The notes: generated by a model not told the origin, from the sequence alone. A DNA stretch of 64,000 nt from Arthrobacter sp. B3I9 (GCF_030816935.1 NZ_JAUSYO010000001.1:1922001-1986000), one strand, 5' to 3'. Numbered from the stretch's first letter, positions 47,165 to 58,552 are shown. Program-made: numbers and translations.

Positions 47165-47892
47165 GCGCAACTGCAGCGATCTACCGCACGTCCATCGCCC
47201 ACGTGCGGCGCACCCCGCTCCGCAGTGCCTTCACCTACCGCAGCTACAGCTGGTATGTCGACGTCGACAACCTCCCGGCGCTGCCGCTCCTGCTTCGGCC
47301 GCTGGCCGGCTTCCGGATCAGCGACCACCTTGGTGATCCCGAGGGCACGTTGCGCGGCAACGTGGAACGCTTTCTGGCCACCCGTGGGATCGCGCTCGAC
47401 GGCGGACGGATCAGCATGCTGGCCAGTGCCCGCGTCCTGGGGCACGTGTTCAACCCGTTGAGCCTGTTCTGGTGCCACGACTCGGCAGGGGAGCTGCGCT
47501 GCGTCGTCGCCGAGGTCCACAACACCTATGGTGAACGGCACTGCTACGTCCTCGAACCGGACAGCGCCGGCCGGGCCCGCGTGCCCAAGGCCTTCTACGT
47601 CTCCCCGTTCAACGAGGTCGACGGCGAGTACCGGATGAAACTGCCGGTACCCGGGGAACGGCTTGCCGTCGCGATCGTCCTGGAGCGGGAGGGGCACCAG
47701 CCCTTTGTCGCCACCATGGACGGCGAACGGCGCGAGGCCACCGTCATGGCCATTCTCGCCACGGCGCTCGCGGTCCCGCTGGCGCCACTGCGGGTGAGCG
47801 CCCAGATCCGCTGGCAGGGCATCAAGCTCTGGGCACGCCGGCTGCCCGTCATCAAAAGACCACACCATCCCGCACAGGAGGCAGTTCAGTGA
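47161..47892 (+). CDS. DUF1365 family protein
   Basis: The 243-residue protein shows the DUF1365 hallmarks: AIYRTSIAHVRRTPLRSAF, FTYRSYSWYVD, LGHVFNPLSLFWCHD, EVHNTYGERHCYVL and KAFYVSPFNEVDGEY. Its role is unknown, but it nearly always accompanies an FAD oxidoreductase and a CFA-type methyltransferase. Overlaps at both ends (4 bp each) show tight coupling with its neighbours. Confidence 0.92.
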   Translation: MSATAAIYRTSIAHVRRTPLRSAFTYRSYSWYVDVDNLPALPLLLRPLAGFRISDHLGDPEGTLRGNVERFLATRGIALDGGRISMLASARVLGHVFNPLSLFWCHDSAGELRCVVAEVHNTYGERHCYVLEPDSAGRARVPKAFYVSPFNEVDGEYRMKLPVPGERLAVAIVLEREGHQPFVATMDGERREATVMAILATALAVPLAPLRVSAQIRWQGIKLWARRLPVIKRPHHPAQEAVQ

Positions 47893-49292
47893 CAATCACC
47901 GAAGCGACCGGATCCGCCGCAGGGCGCGGCCAAGCGGCAACACCCGCTGCACGGCCCGCCACTGTCCGGGGCCGGGTGCCATACGCAGCGCCCGGGGCCC
48001 CCCGCACCGTGGACGCCGCACTCTGGCCCGCCATCGCCACGGTTCCCTCGGGCCTCCTGGCCCGGGTTGCGGGCCGGGCCGCGGACGCCATCTTCAAAGC
48101 TGCCGTCCGCCGGCTTCCGCTCGAAGTCCGCTATCCCGACGGCAGCGTCCTGGGGCAGCCCTCCTCGCCGGACGGCGCGCCCGGGCAGACACCGGGAGAT
48201 GCGTACCCGGTGATGACCATCCACCGGCCCGCGGCCTTCGCCGCCCGGCTTGGTGAGGGCGGCCTGATCGGCCTGGGCGAGTCCTACATGGCGGGCGACT
48301 GGGATGCCGACGACCTCACCGCGGTCATGGAGGTCTTTGCCGCGCGGGTCGGGACCCTCGTGCCGGAGCCGCTGCAGAGACTGCGGGGCCTGTATGTTCC
48401 ACGCCAGCCGCGGAAGGAACGCAACACCGAGCAGAACACCCGCTCGAACATCTCGCGGCACTACGACCTCTCCAACGAGCTCTTCGCCACCTTTCTGGAC
48501 GAGACCATGACCTACTCCAGCGCGCTGTTCCCGGAATCCGGGCAGGCCCTGAAGGGCGTCGGCTGGGACGGGCTGGCGTCCGCGCAGCGGGCGAAGATCG
48601 ACCGCCTGCTGGACAAGGCCGGCGTCGGGCAGGGGAGCCGGGTGCTGGAGATCGGTACCGGCTGGGGCGAACTGGCCCTCCGGGCCGCCGCCCGCGGCGC
48701 CACCGTGTACTCCGTCACGCTCTCCAGCGAGCAGCAGGAGCTCGCCCGCCGGCGGATTTCCGACGCCGGCTACGCCGACGCTGTCACCATCGAGCTCAAG
48801 GATTACCGGGCGGTGGAGGGCGAGTATGACGCCGTCGTCTCGGTGGAGATGATCGAGGCCGTGGGCTACGAGTACTGGGCCACGTACTTCCAGACGATCG
48901 AGCGGGTCCTCGCTCCGGGAGGGAAGGTGGCCATCCAGGCCATCACGATCAGCCACGACAGGCTGCTCGCCACCCGGTCCGGCTACACATGGGTGCACAA
49001 GTACATCTTCCCGGGCGGCGTGATCCCCTCGGTGCGGGCCATCGAGGACATCACCGAGAAGCAGACCGGCCTCCGTGTCCGGGAAAGGCTGGCCATGGGC
49101 GAGCACTACGCGCAGACGCTGCGGCTCTGGGAGGAGCGCTTCGGGGCCCGCGCAGAGGAGGTCCGCGGCCTCGGCTTCGATCAGATCTTCCAGAGGATGT
49201 GGCTGTTCTACCTGTGCTATTGCCGCGCCGGCTTCGAGACCGGATATCTGGACGTCCAGCAGATCGTGCTGGACAAGCCTGCCGCCGGCTAG
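47889..49292 (+). CDS. Cyclopropane-fatty-acyl-phospholipid synthase family methyltransferase
   Basis: The 467-residue protein has an N-terminal lipid-binding-like domain and a C-terminal SAM methyltransferase domain with VLEIGTGWGELALRAA, the YDVVVSVEMIEAVG-like EYDAVVSVEMIEAVG, and LLATRSGYTWVHKYIFPGG. NISRHYDLSNELFATFLDETMTYS (in parts) is the CFA family lipid site. It uses SAM to add a methylene or methyl group to unsaturated acyl chains of membrane lipids. The product could be a cyclopropane, branched or further modified chain. GTG 47,889 overlaps the previous stop. A terminator follows at 49,319. Confidence 0.93.
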   Translation: MTITEATGSAAGRGQAATPAARPATVRGRVPYAAPGAPRTVDAALWPAIATVPSGLLARVAGRAADAIFKAAVRRLPLEVRYPDGSVLGQPSSPDGAPGQTPGDAYPVMTIHRPAAFAARLGEGGLIGLGESYMAGDWDADDLTAVMEVFAARVGTLVPEPLQRLRGLYVPRQPRKERNTEQNTRSNISRHYDLSNELFATFLDETMTYSSALFPESGQALKGVGWDGLASAQRAKIDRLLDKAGVGQGSRVLEIGTGWGELALRAAARGATVYSVTLSSEQQELARRRISDAGYADAVTIELKDYRAVEGEYDAVVSVEMIEAVGYEYWATYFQTIERVLAPGGKVAIQAITISHDRLLATRSGYTWVHKYIFPGGVIPSVRAIEDITEKQTGLRVRERLAMGEHYAQTLRLWEERFGARAEEVRGLGFDQIFQRMWLFYLCYCRAGFETGYLDVQQIVLDKPAAG

Positions 49293-49318
49293 GGCCGGGC
49301 AGGGGAGTTGCAACGCGA

Positions 49319-49346
49319 AAGGCGGGCACCGCACAGTGTCCGCCTT
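49319..49346 (+). terminator. Terminator of the lipid-modification operon
   Basis: AAGGCGGGCAC and GTGTCCGCCTT form an 11-bp stem with one mismatch around CGCACA, followed by CTTCGTGTTT. Confidence 0.75.
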
Positions 49347-49358
49347 CTTCGTGTTTCC

Positions 49359-49378
49359 GGACACTACATGTGGTGTCC
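49359..49378. promoter_or_regulatory. NrdR-box-like palindrome, distal
   Basis: GGACACTACATGTGGTGTCC is a nearly perfect 20-bp palindrome that matches the NrdR box consensus well (CACTACATGTGGTG). It lies 234 bp upstream of the proximal box of the nrd operon, beyond the usual distance. It could be a distal site or a chance hairpin. Confidence 0.4.
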
Positions 49379-49562
49379 GCCGCCACCGGAGGGGACCTGC
49401 CGCCGGGCGGCCGACACGCCGTCTCTGCGGCGACACGCGGGCCTATTAATTGTGCGTAAGTGCTCCACAGGGTGTGGGTATCGTCCTCGAAAACAGCAGA
49501 AACCCGGACATTTTGAACCCCTCTGCCTGTGGATTAAAGGTGGGTTAAATGACATACTTGTA

Positions 49563-49611
49563 ATACATCATCTTGGGGTCCACATCGGGCTCGCGCACTA
49601 CATGTAGTATC
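49563..49611 (+). promoter_or_regulatory. Pair of NrdR boxes controlling nrdHIEF
   Basis: The proximal box GCACTACATGTAGTAT (49,595-49,610) contains the perfect palindrome ACTACATGTAGT. The distal box ATACATCATCTTGGGG (49,563-49,578) is weaker. Their centres are 32 bp apart, about three helical turns, as is usual for NrdR box pairs. NrdR is an ATP/dATP-sensing repressor of ribonucleotide reductase genes. The proximal box overlaps TAGTAT, a possible -10. Confidence 0.7.
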
Positions 49612-49691
49612 GACATACAGTTCGAGCGGAGCAGCAGCCAGCTATGGAACGGACCAGGACCACGGTCCCGGATCGGCCAGCCACTCCCGGC

Positions 49692-49745
49692 GAACCACAG
49701 ACTTAGCAAGAACCGCAGACTTAGCAAAAACCAGAGAATTAGCAA
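49692..49745 (+). repeat. 18-bp tandem repeat, three units, in the nrdH leader
   Basis: GAACCACAGACTTAGCAA (49,692-49,709) and GAACCGCAGACTTAGCAA (49,710-49,727) differ at one base; the third unit AAACCAGAGAATTAGCAA (49,728-49,745) is more diverged. It ends 19 bp before the nrdH start, so it lies in the 5' untranslated region. Confidence 0.9.
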
Positions 49746-49764
49746 GACAAAGGGGACAGGGACC

Positions 49765-50010
49765 ATGACTGTAACGGTTTACACGAAGCCGGCCTGTGTT
49801 CAGTGCAACGCAACGTACCGCGCGCTGGACAAGAAGGGCATCACCTACCAGAGTGTCGACATCTCCCAGGATGCCGACGCCCTCGAGCGACTGAAGGCCC
49901 TGGGCTACATGCAGGCCCCGGTTGTCGTGACGGACCAGGACCACTGGTCCGGTTTCCGCCCGGACAAGATCGAAGAACTGGCCCAGGCTGCCGCTGTCGC
50001 CGTAGCCTGA
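49765..50010 (+). CDS. nrdH: NrdH-redoxin
   Basis: The 81-residue glutaredoxin-like protein reduces class Ib ribonucleotide reductase. The active site is CVQC (Cys11 and Cys14) in TVYTKPACVQCNATYRAL, and WSGFRPDKIEEL is the typical NrdH C-terminal motif. ATG 49,765 follows AGGGACC. The longer open frame upstream covers the repeats and is not coding. nrdI follows after 27 bp. Confidence 0.96.
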   Translation: MTVTVYTKPACVQCNATYRALDKKGITYQSVDISQDADALERLKALGYMQAPVVVTDQDHWSGFRPDKIEELAQAAAVAVA

Positions 50011-50498
50011 AACGCAGCCCGAGATGAGGTGACTTCCATGGCACCAGCCGCACCGGCGGTGGCCGACGCGCCGGTGGCAGCCCAAACTGCCGCCGCGGCG
50101 GAAGTCCGGACCGCCAGCCACCTCATCTTCTTCTCCTCAACGTCGGAGAACACCGCACGCTTCGTCCGGAAGCTCGGCCTCGATGCGGCCCGGATCCCCC
50201 TCCTCGCGAGGGAACCCGCGCTCGTGGCATCCGAACCCTATGTGCTGGTGGTTCCCACGTACGGCGGTACCGGGGGAGAGGGATCAGTTCCGAAGCAGGT
50301 CATCCGCTTTCTGAACGATCCCCGCAACCGGCAACAGCTCCGCGGCGTGATTGGCGCGGGGAACACGAATTTCGGGGACAACTACTGCATGGCCGGCGAC
50401 ATCGTCGCGGCGAAGTGCAATGTCCCCCACCTATATCGATTTGAGCTCATGGGCACCCCCGAGGACGTCCAGCGGGTTCAACAAGGATTGGAAGAGTT

Positions 50499-53772
<3,274 letters not shown>

Positions 53773-53795
53773 TCCCGCTCGTTTCGCATGGAGCA

Positions 53796-53826
53796 GATGT
53801 ACATCTGGTGCTAGCGGATGTACATT
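53796..53826. promoter_or_regulatory. Paired palindromic operator of the toxin-antitoxin genes
   Basis: GATGTACATC (53,796-53,805) is a perfect palindrome and GATGTACATT (53,817-53,826) repeats it with one change. The centres are 21 bp apart, two helical turns, and the second ends 6 bp before the antitoxin ATG. Phd/YefM antitoxins bind such repeated short palindromes to repress their own operon. Confidence 0.75.
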
Positions 53827-53832
53827 TGTTTC

Positions 53833-54081
53833 ATGTCGACCATCAATATCACTGACGCGCGATCACACTTACCGGAGCTCATCGAAAAGGCCGAGTCGGA
53901 GCCGGTCTTCATCGAGCGCCGCGGACATCGGGCAGCAGTCCTAGTATCGCCAGAGCGGTATGAGCAGATGCTTGATGCTTTGGAAGAAGTCGAGGACATT
54001 GCGGCATTCGATGCAGCGATGGCGGAAGAAGGCGAGAACATTCCCTGGGTACAAGTGAAGGCGGATCTGGGCTGGGCATGA
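53833..54081 (+). CDS. Phd/YefM-family antitoxin
   Basis: From ATG 53,833 the product is 82 residues. It has the Phd/YefM N-terminal DNA-binding domain: MSTINITDARSHLPELIEKA, PVFIERRGHRAAVLVSPERYEQML. The acidic C-terminus would wrap the toxin. There is no Shine-Dalgarno in the 6 bp between the operator and ATG, so translation may be leaderless or the transcript starts further upstream. The toxin start overlaps its stop by 4 bp. Confidence 0.9.
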   Translation: MSTINITDARSHLPELIEKAESEPVFIERRGHRAAVLVSPERYEQMLDALEEVEDIAAFDAAMAEEGENIPWVQVKADLGWA

Positions 54082-54338
54082 GTCCCTTCCGGATTGAGCT
54101 AAGACCTGCGGCCATCCGCGCACTCAAGAAAATTCATCCCGAGGACAAAGAACGCATTCAAGGTGCTATCGCGCTCCTCGGCCAAGACCCACGGCCGCCC
54201 AAAGCCATTGCATTGAGCGGCCGTCCAGGTTATCGGGTCCGTGTGGGTGACTATCGGATCATCTACACCATCCAGGACGACGTGCTACTGGTAGTGGTCG
54301 TCAACCTAGGGCATCGTCGGGATATTTACCAGAAGTGA
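54078..54338 (+). CDS. RelE/ParE-family toxin
   Basis: The 86-residue protein has the RelE fold pattern: FRIELRPAAIRALKKIHPEDK, a central GRPGYRVRVGDYRIIYTI and LVVVVNLGHRRDIYQK at the C-terminus. The Arg/Tyr positions in the last two segments are those used by RelE mRNA interferases. Homologues cleave mRNA at the ribosomal A site or (ParE) poison gyrase; the sequence favours RelE. It is coupled to the antitoxin gene by an ATGA overlap. Confidence 0.9.
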   Translation: MSPFRIELRPAAIRALKKIHPEDKERIQGAIALLGQDPRPPKAIALSGRPGYRVRVGDYRIIYTIQDDVLLVVVVNLGHRRDIYQK

Positions 54339-54362
54339 GGTCCGCCGACCTGCAGGAAAGCG

Positions 54363-54881
54363 CTACGCGGTAGCTCGGCGGTTGATGCGTGCGCGCTCAG
54401 CCCCACGGATAATCAGCTCGCCGGCCATTCCGAGGCCCAGAAGCATCAAAAGATTCCCGTTCCGGGCAGAACTTGCGGCAATGTAGGTGTTCTGCGCAGC
54501 AGTGACAGCGGCAATGTCGTTGGCATACCAGCCGTTGATAACTGTCTGCTGCGGGGCGCCCTTGGTCTCGCCGTTGTTCATGGTGTTCTTTAAATCGGCC
54601 GCGCTGAGTTCCGACTTCCAATCGGACGGGCTGTTGCCACTCTGCAAGCCGGGGTTATTGGCCAACCAGGTGACGATCAGCAGCAAAGCCAGCAGCGAGC
54701 CCAATATGATCCGGGCGCCGTTGACCGACCGGAGCTTCGCTAACTTCAGCCGCTTAGGCTTCGGTGCTGGTGCTGGTGCTGGTGCTGGTGCTGGTGCTGG
54801 TGCGTGGTTTGGCGCCGGCGGTACTTCCGGCATGATGCCAGCATCAAGTGCTTCGTGAGTAGTCATTTCCCCATTTTTCAT
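54363..54881 (-). CDS. Hypothetical membrane protein with an Ala-Pro repeat
   Basis: From ATG 54,881 the product is 172 residues (ATG 54,866 is an alternative). After a short N-terminus there is a run of seven Ala-Pro dipeptides coded by GGTGCT units, then a basic KPKRLKLAKLRS stretch, a membrane helix (IILGSLLALLLIVTWLA), an extracytoplasmic segment and a second hydrophobic helix (NLLMLLGLGMAGELIIRG). No family is recognised. It lies convergent to the toxin gene and downstream of the EndoU-type toxin locus on the same strand. Confidence 0.6.
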   Translation of the reverse strand: MKNGEMTTHEALDAGIMPEVPPAPNHAPAPAPAPAPAPAPKPKRLKLAKLRSVNGARIILGSLLALLLIVTWLANNPGLQSGNSPSDWKSELSAADLKNTMNNGETKGAPQQTVINGWYANDIAAVTAAQNTYIAASSARNGNLLMLLGLGMAGELIIRGAERARINRRATA

Positions 54882-54999
54882 ATTGTTGTTGCAACCGCCT
54901 GTTGGCGGAATTCTTGGGCTATGCTCGCGACCAGTGGAAAATGCCCCACTTCCCAAATGGGTTGGTCGAACGCATTCTGCACGACTATCGACCAGTCTC

Positions 55000-55398
55000 T
55001 TATTGGGGGGGGCGCACTCTTTTGTACATCAAACGGCGGGCGGTTTGCACTTTCCCGGCATTATCCGCCCGTCGAGCACGTGCGTAGAGAAGCTCTAATT
55101 GCGCATGTGTGGTTCGACCCTCGGGGCCGGCCGCTGCCGGATCCAGAGTCCGTAATTCCTCACCGATGTCCAAGACTGCCTTCCAGTTCCCGGACTCCGC
55201 ATGCAATAGCAGTTCGTCCTGCAACTCAAGAGCTTTCTGCCTGACTTGGCAGACGGTGCGCCGGTCAGCTGCTTCCGGGTATGCTGGGTCGTCGTTGACC
55301 AGCATATAACCGCGCACAGCGGTCACCCACTCGCCGTTTTCCTCCGCATCCCGGTCGTCCCGGTAGGCGCTAGTCATCAAGGTCCAGTTCCATGTCAC
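55000..55398 (-). CDS. Hypothetical helical protein, possible second immunity gene
   Basis: From GTG 55,398 the product is 132 residues; AGGAAGGG 4 nt upstream supports this start. It is helical and acidic, with TPR-like segments (CQVRQKALELQDELLLHAES, WKAVLDIGEELRTLDP, TTHAQLELLYARARRAD). No membrane segment is seen. It follows the MafI-like gene on the same strand after 141 bp, so it may belong to the toxin locus, but no function is known. Confidence 0.6.
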   Translation of the reverse strand: MTWNWTLMTSAYRDDRDAEENGEWVTAVRGYMLVNDDPAYPEAADRRTVCQVRQKALELQDELLLHAESGNWKAVLDIGEELRTLDPAAAGPEGRTTHAQLELLYARARRADNAGKVQTARRLMYKRVRPPQ

Positions 55399-55539
55399 CG
55401 AGCCCTTCCTAGTCGACAGCCCGGACGGCACAAAGTTACGGCGGCATGTACTCAAAATATTCCTGCGGTGCGGTGCAGGGGGCCACGGCAAGTGAGACCC
55501 GGGCCGATGCACGAGGCCCTCAAAAGGGCGCGTTCAACC

Positions 55540-55824
55540 TTATGTGTCTCCCTCCTCGCCGTTGAACACTTTCAGGTCGGTCCACAGGGTGGCATCCATT
55601 CCCATGTGCTTGCCGACCGCTTCGAGCGTGTCTCTAATGGCGGCGTTGACCGTGATGCCGAACTCGTACAGCTGGGTACACAGGGTGTCCAACGCCAGGC
55701 CCGGCTCACCCGCATCGAGGAAGTCACGCACGTTAGAGACGTCCTCGGGCCGCAGATCGTCCTGAACTGCGGCGAGGGACCACCGGAGCGCGTGCTCCAC
55801 GTCTCGCAGGTTGCTAATCTTCAC
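55540..55824 (-). CDS. MafI-like immunity protein
   Basis: The 94-residue acidic protein contains DVSNVRDFLDAGEPGLALDTLCTQLYEFG followed by INAAIRD-like VNAAIRDTLEAVGKHMGMD (quoted in parts). This resembles the MafI immunity family, whose pattern is an acidic helix, a GE-x-GLAL-x-x-L segment and a closing helix. MafI proteins neutralise the nuclease end of MafB toxins, some of which are EndoU nucleases. The gene starts 13 bp after the EndoU-type toxin gene ends, on the same strand, exactly where an immunity gene is expected. Confidence 0.75.
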   Translation of the reverse strand: MKISNLRDVEHALRWSLAAVQDDLRPEDVSNVRDFLDAGEPGLALDTLCTQLYEFGITVNAAIRDTLEAVGKHMGMDATLWTDLKVFNGEEGDT

Positions 55825-55837
55825 ATCGATCTCCTTC

Positions 55838-57925
55838 TCAAATGGGGAACCCGGTGACTATGCCCACGCCGCGAGGCTCCAGAATCACCCGGATGCGTTT
55901 GCCATCCCGTTCGCCCTCGACTTTGAAACGGGCAGGCTCCCCCTTTTTTGTGAAAGCCGCGCCCGGGGCGCCTTTGATTTGAATGTGCGGCAGACTCATG
56001 TCCGTGGCGATGTCGGAGATCTCATGCATAATCTTCTCATCCGACCAGCTACGCGGAAACGCGGACTTTCCCGGACCACCAGGCCACCGGTGGCCGCCTC
56101 CGGTCACGTCTCCCTCCAGGATATGCCTGGTCCTGTCGGGGTTTGCGAGGTTGACCGGGTTCTCTACCTTCTTCGTCCTTCCAAAGCGCTGGTTCAGTTC
56201 TCCGATCTTGCGGCGCGCTGCCTTCTCAATACGTAGCCGCATGTCAGCCGCTTTTTTTCTGGCCGCGGCAACGGCTCGGTTCTTCAGCCCTTTGGCCCTA
56301 GCGGCAAGCTCCGTCACCTTCGCCACACCCTGAGCGAGCAGCCGTTGACCCGCGGCTCGGGCGGTGCGCAGTGCTCGGGCAGCACTTTCTCGCGCCCGTT
56401 GCGCCAAGGCCTGCACCGATTGCCGCACCCCTTGCAGCAGCTGGGCTGCGCTACGGCGGGCTTCCGCCAGCTGGCGCGCGGCTCGCGCGGCCAGGTCCGA
56501 GGCGACAAATTTCGCCCGATTCAATGCCTGAGCGACTCGCTCGCTCACGCGACCAACGGCATTTTCGACCCCGCCGAAGGCGCCGCGGGCGAGTGACTGC
56601 ATAAGGCGGCCGGCTCGCCCGAGGAGTTCGCGCCCGCGGGTCAGTAGGCTGAGGGCCCCTGACCGGGCACGCCCGGTCAACTCGGACACCGTGGCCCGCG
56701 CGCGCGCGACCAGCCTTGCCGTGCCCGTCACCAAGGACCGGCCCGCCGAGACGATCCGGCCTCCAGCGGCGCGCGCGCCGGAGATGACCCGTCCAGTGAG
56801 CCGCCTTGCACCTGCGGAAAGGCGGCGTCCCACAGCGGCGGCCTTGCCGAGCAGTTTCGGTACCGCACGGCGTACACCATTAAAGAGCACACGCCCACGC
56901 CTGAGCAGTGCTTCTCCGCCCCGACGCAAGAAGCGGCTTGCACCCCTGCCCACGCCCTTGATGATGTCTCCAATCCCCGGGACCCAGCCGATAAGGGTAA
57001 GTCCCAGGTTGACCCACTCCCCAGGGTTCTTCCAACCGCCCTGGCTCATCTTCCGCAGTGAAGCGATGGTGTCTCGGGCGTCTGCCACCTGCCCGGCGTA
57101 GGGTATGAACCCAGTGGCGATCTGACCGATGGTGTTCCAGCCGCTGGGGTTCTCCTTGAAGTCACCGAGAACGGCGCCCTCGATGATCTCGTCATGGACG
57201 CCCATGGCTCCCTCAGCGAGCGAGTCAGCACGTTGCGCCTGCTGCTCGAGTTGCTCGAGCGGGCCCGGTGGCACAGAGCCGACAGGCTCGCCGTCAGCCT
57301 GCGCCGCCGCTCGCCGTTCTTGTCGCTCCTGAGCGATGAGGTCGGCGGCCATGGTCCGTCGGACTGCGATGGCGCCCTTGAGCAGCAGCTTATGAGGTGC
57401 GGCCAGATCACCCCAACTTGTTTTGACGGTCGACAGGGCGGTTGAAACTTGGCCGCCCAACGCGCTCACCTTGTCGGCGACACCGGCGACGAGGTTGCGT
57501 ATCGGGTTGACAATGTGTTGCCTACCCCAGTTCAACGCCGCGGACGCTGTGCCGACGATGGAGCCCAGGACGCCGCGCTGTATTGCGTGAGCTCCCGCTT
57601 CGAGCGGCCATTCGGCGGCTGTAGTGCCCGCTGTCACAGTGTCTTTCGGCGCAGGCGACGCCACCTCGCTCGCAAACACGGGAACCTGCATGGGGGCTTC
57701 GAGGCTGAGAGGTTCGGAAGCAGTGACACCTTGGACGGCCCGACTCACCGCGCGATTGCCCGCACGCCGCTGGAGCAGGAGCAGCTGTGCCGGAGAGTTC
57801 GGCGGCCCAATGAGTGCCCGCCCCGACGTTTCGGGAGGCGCCGTCTTCGCCGCGACGGAGGGGCTGTCCGTTGAGATGCGCTCCGAACCGCGCACCCGAA
57901 GTGGCCGATCCTCGCGAGCGGTCAT
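55838..57925 (-). CDS. Polymorphic toxin with a C-terminal EndoU-type ribonuclease domain
   Basis: From ATG 57,925 the product is 695 residues (frame open to 58,039). Near residue 50 lies LLLQRRAGNRAVSRAV, close to the LQR-x-AGN-x-AV motif of proteins linked to extracellular contractile injection systems. Residues 185-315 hold the GWNTIGQIATGFIPYAGQVAD and GLTLIGWVPGIGDIIKG segments seen in pre-toxin regions. Then come about 250 residues of Arg/Ala-rich amphipathic helices. The last 98 residues match bacterial EndoU: RHILEGD with His601, GGGHRW with His612, FPRSWSDEKIMHEI and the closing IVTGFP. EndoU enzymes cut RNA, often tRNA. No signal peptide is seen. Confidence 0.8.
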   Translation of the reverse strand: MTAREDRPLRVRGSERISTDSPSVAAKTAPPETSGRALIGPPNSPAQLLLLQRRAGNRAVSRAVQGVTASEPLSLEAPMQVPVFASEVASPAPKDTVTAGTTAAEWPLEAGAHAIQRGVLGSIVGTASAALNWGRQHIVNPIRNLVAGVADKVSALGGQVSTALSTVKTSWGDLAAPHKLLLKGAIAVRRTMAADLIAQERQERRAAAQADGEPVGSVPPGPLEQLEQQAQRADSLAEGAMGVHDEIIEGAVLGDFKENPSGWNTIGQIATGFIPYAGQVADARDTIASLRKMSQGGWKNPGEWVNLGLTLIGWVPGIGDIIKGVGRGASRFLRRGGEALLRRGRVLFNGVRRAVPKLLGKAAAVGRRLSAGARRLTGRVISGARAAGGRIVSAGRSLVTGTARLVARARATVSELTGRARSGALSLLTRGRELLGRAGRLMQSLARGAFGGVENAVGRVSERVAQALNRAKFVASDLAARAARQLAEARRSAAQLLQGVRQSVQALAQRARESAARALRTARAAGQRLLAQGVAKVTELAARAKGLKNRAVAAARKKAADMRLRIEKAARRKIGELNQRFGRTKKVENPVNLANPDRTRHILEGDVTGGGHRWPGGPGKSAFPRSWSDEKIMHEISDIATDMSLPHIQIKGAPGAAFTKKGEPARFKVEGERDGKRIRVILEPRGVGIVTGFPI

Positions 57926-58552
57926 GACAAGTGTTCCAATGGACTCATCGTTCTCTGTCTGGTCTATCTGCGCCGCTCCATTCTTCGCCCCTCGGTATGC
58001 AGGCATCAGCAAAATCCGTGCACATGGATGGGCGTCCAAAAGTGCCCCATTAGGCAGTCCGGATAGGAACGGCCCAGCGAGCCTGACCTGGATCTAAGAC
58101 CTCTTACCGCCAGGTCCTGACAGTGGACGCAAGTAGGCTCGGTCTCGGAGCTCAACCGTTCTGCTTCCTCGACGATTGTCCGTCCCGTCGGCGTTTTACA
58201 CGGGACCTGCTCTCGGGCACCATCCCCGGAGCCCACTGTGAGGTGACGGTGGATTCAAGCTCGGACGCCCGCTCGAACGGCACGGTCTCCGCCCCGGATC
58301 CCAGGCAACTTGCCCGAACGCACTACGGCATAGCCTGGGCATACGAAATATTCTGGATTTCGGAAAAATTCAGCCAGCGCCCGGAACGGCTGCTCATCCA
58401 CGCGGTACATAACGTCCCAAACACCACCCAAGGGGCCCCACGTTCCGCACGAACCCGCCGTAGAAGCCATTCACGGCCCTCAGGCCGCTACCGAGACCCC
58501 TACCTGCCCGCGATCTGGCGCCAGCTTGGTGACACACCAGAAGTCGAAAATA

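Noticed and set aside
54763..54801. GGTGCT repeat as a phase-variation switch
   Set aside because: The unit is 6 bp, so changes in number keep the frame and cannot switch the gene on or off.
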